A stretch of 6,930 nt of DNA from an uncultured Dehalococcoidia bacterium. GTDB lineage: Bacteria > Chloroflexota > Dehalococcoidia > Dehalococcoidales > UBA3254. This document shows, piece after piece, positions 6,089 to 6,930 of this stretch. The DNA is taken from assembly GCA_903890885.1 (NCBI GenBank), contig CAITCX010000139.1:1-6930 (forward strand), read 5' to 3'. Made by a program: the position numbers and the translations under genes. The notes under the pieces are model-generated. The model did not search any database and had not been told where the DNA came from. It worked only from the letters and a program-made list of their open reading frames with translations. Numbering within the stretch: the stretch's first letter is position 1; every line of letters begins with the position of its first letter.

Positions 6089-6930
6089 GTGGTTTTGGTG
6101 GCGGTTGACAGCACCAAATCCAACAAGGCATGGTCTACCCAGGAGTCACTTGAAGAACTGGCTTCTCTGGCTCTTTCGGCAGGGGCAGAAGTGGTGGGTA
6201 CTATTGTCCAGAAGCTGGATGCGCCTTCGAGGCAGCATTATATTGGCAAAGGTAAACTGGAAGAACTCCTGCGGTTAAAAGAGCAGTTGAACTACGATAG
6301 CGTAATTGTAGATGACGAGCTTTCGCCACAACAGCAACAAGCCATGGAAGACCATCTGGAGACCAAAGTTGTCGACAGGATAGGCCTGATTCTGGATATT
6401 TTTGCCCGCCGGGCGCATACCCGTGAAGGCAAGTTGCAGGTTGAGCTAGCTCAGTACGAGTATAATTTGCCGCGTCTGGTGGGTAAATGGCGCCACCTTG
6501 AAAGACTGGGTGCGGGTATCGGTACACGCGGTCCCGGTGAGTCGCAACTTGAAACTGATAAACGCATTATGCGCCAAAAAATCACCCGCCTTAAAAAGCA
6601 GATCGAGGAAATAAGTCATCAGCGTGAGTTGTACCGGCAAAACCGGCGCAGCAGTGGCATTCCCACCATAGCACTGGTGGGTTATACCAATAGCGGAAAA
6701 AGTACCTTGTTGAACGCTTTAAGCAAGGCGAATGTATTGGCCAAAAACGAGCTTTTTAGCACGCTCGATCCTACCACTCGTAGGCTAATGCTGCCAGAAA
6801 ATAAGCTGGTATTATTGACAGATACAGTCGGGTTTATCAGAAAATTACCCACAACACTGGTGGCTGCCTTCAGAGCTACTTTGGAAGAATTATCGGACGC
6901 TGCCTTGTTAGTCCATGTAGTTGACATAAC
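6089..6930 (+). CDS. hflX: GTPase HflX, N-terminal part (3' end outside window; start uncertain)
   Basis: Ribosome-associated GTPase; relatives bind the 50S subunit and split stalled or hibernating 70S ribosomes. About 280 residues from the first canonical in-frame start (GTG 6089) are visible; the right edge removes the G4 motif and the C terminus, roughly 100-150 residues. The N-terminal HflX domain shows YIGKGKLEELL at 51-61, IVDDELSP at 73-80 and FARRAHTREGKLQVELAQ at 105-122; the linker has GAGIGTRGPGESQLETDKR at 141-159 and a coiled-coil-like helix to about 185. The GTPase domain has G1 GYTNSGKST 198-206, G2 region FSTLDPTTRR 223-232 and G3 DTVGF 245-249. The start is doubtful: the family-like sequence TAKTAERVVLVAVD begins upstream of GTG 6089, the frame is open back to a stop at 6029-6031, and it holds no ATG, GTG or TTG before 6089. 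TTG 6095 and GTG 6098 are better spaced from GGAAAGG (6082-6088). It follows dapL with no terminator between, so co-transcription is likely. Confidence 0.94.
   Translation, partial: MVLVAVDSTKSNKAWSTQESLEELASLALSAGAEVVGTIVQKLDAPSRQHYIGKGKLEELLRLKEQLNYDSVIVDDELSPQQQQAMEDHLETKVVDRIGLILDIFARRAHTREGKLQVELAQYEYNLPRLVGKWRHLERLGAGIGTRGPGESQLETDKRIMRQKITRLKKQIEEISHQRELYRQNRRSSGIPTIALVGYTNSGKSTLLNALSKANVLAKNELFSTLDPTTRRLMLPENKLVLLTDTVGFIRKLPTTLVAAFRATLEELSDAALLVHVVDI

Noticed and set aside
6201..6927. Open frames on the minus strand opposite hflX
   Set aside because: They overlap one another and a clearly conserved HflX frame, and show no recognisable protein features.

Overview
The window (about 46% GC by eye, not computed) looks like chromosome of an anaerobic bacterium, most likely an uncultured Dehalococcoidia-type Chloroflexota. 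This placement is inference: the LL-diaminopimelate aminotransferase and HflX sequences read like those I recall from that class, and the direct DapL lysine route is common there. A syntrophic Firmicute is the main alternative. No mobile element, CRISPR array, rRNA or tRNA was found; the gene content is ordinary and the less usual points are regulatory or structural details.

Layout: (1) 1-877, plus strand: the C-terminal two thirds of a 6-phosphofructokinase, cut by the left edge, then a small Cys-containing TIGR04076-type protein 37 nt downstream. A strong bidirectional terminator (908-939) closes this unit and also ends the convergent minus-strand transcript. (2) 4527 down to 958, minus strand: a MarR-family regulator, a cytidylate-kinase-like P-loop protein, an enoyl-CoA hydratase and a thiolase, all co-oriented with gaps of 124, 84 and 158 nt. 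This looks like an acyl-CoA (beta-oxidation type or short-chain acid) module under its own regulator. The gaps and candidate promoters suggest several transcripts rather than one tight operon. No 3-hydroxyacyl-CoA dehydrogenase, acyl-CoA dehydrogenase or CoA ligase is present here. (3) 4528-4846: a 319-nt AT-rich divergent intergenic region with back-to-back promoters and a perfect 12-bp palindrome over the proposed marR -10 box, a good candidate operator. (4) 4847-6930, plus strand: dapL (lysine and peptidoglycan precursor synthesis) followed 72 nt or less downstream by hflX (ribosome-associated GTPase), which runs off the right edge.

The points most worth a second look are: hflX has no ATG at the expected place, and its best ribosome binding site faces an in-frame ATA; the marR palindrome; an 11-bp perfect inverted repeat just upstream of the hydratase with an 8-base match upstream of the thiolase; and a roughly 35-residue insertion in the thiolase before its nucleophilic cysteine. 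I found no clear evidence of an undescribed biological system.
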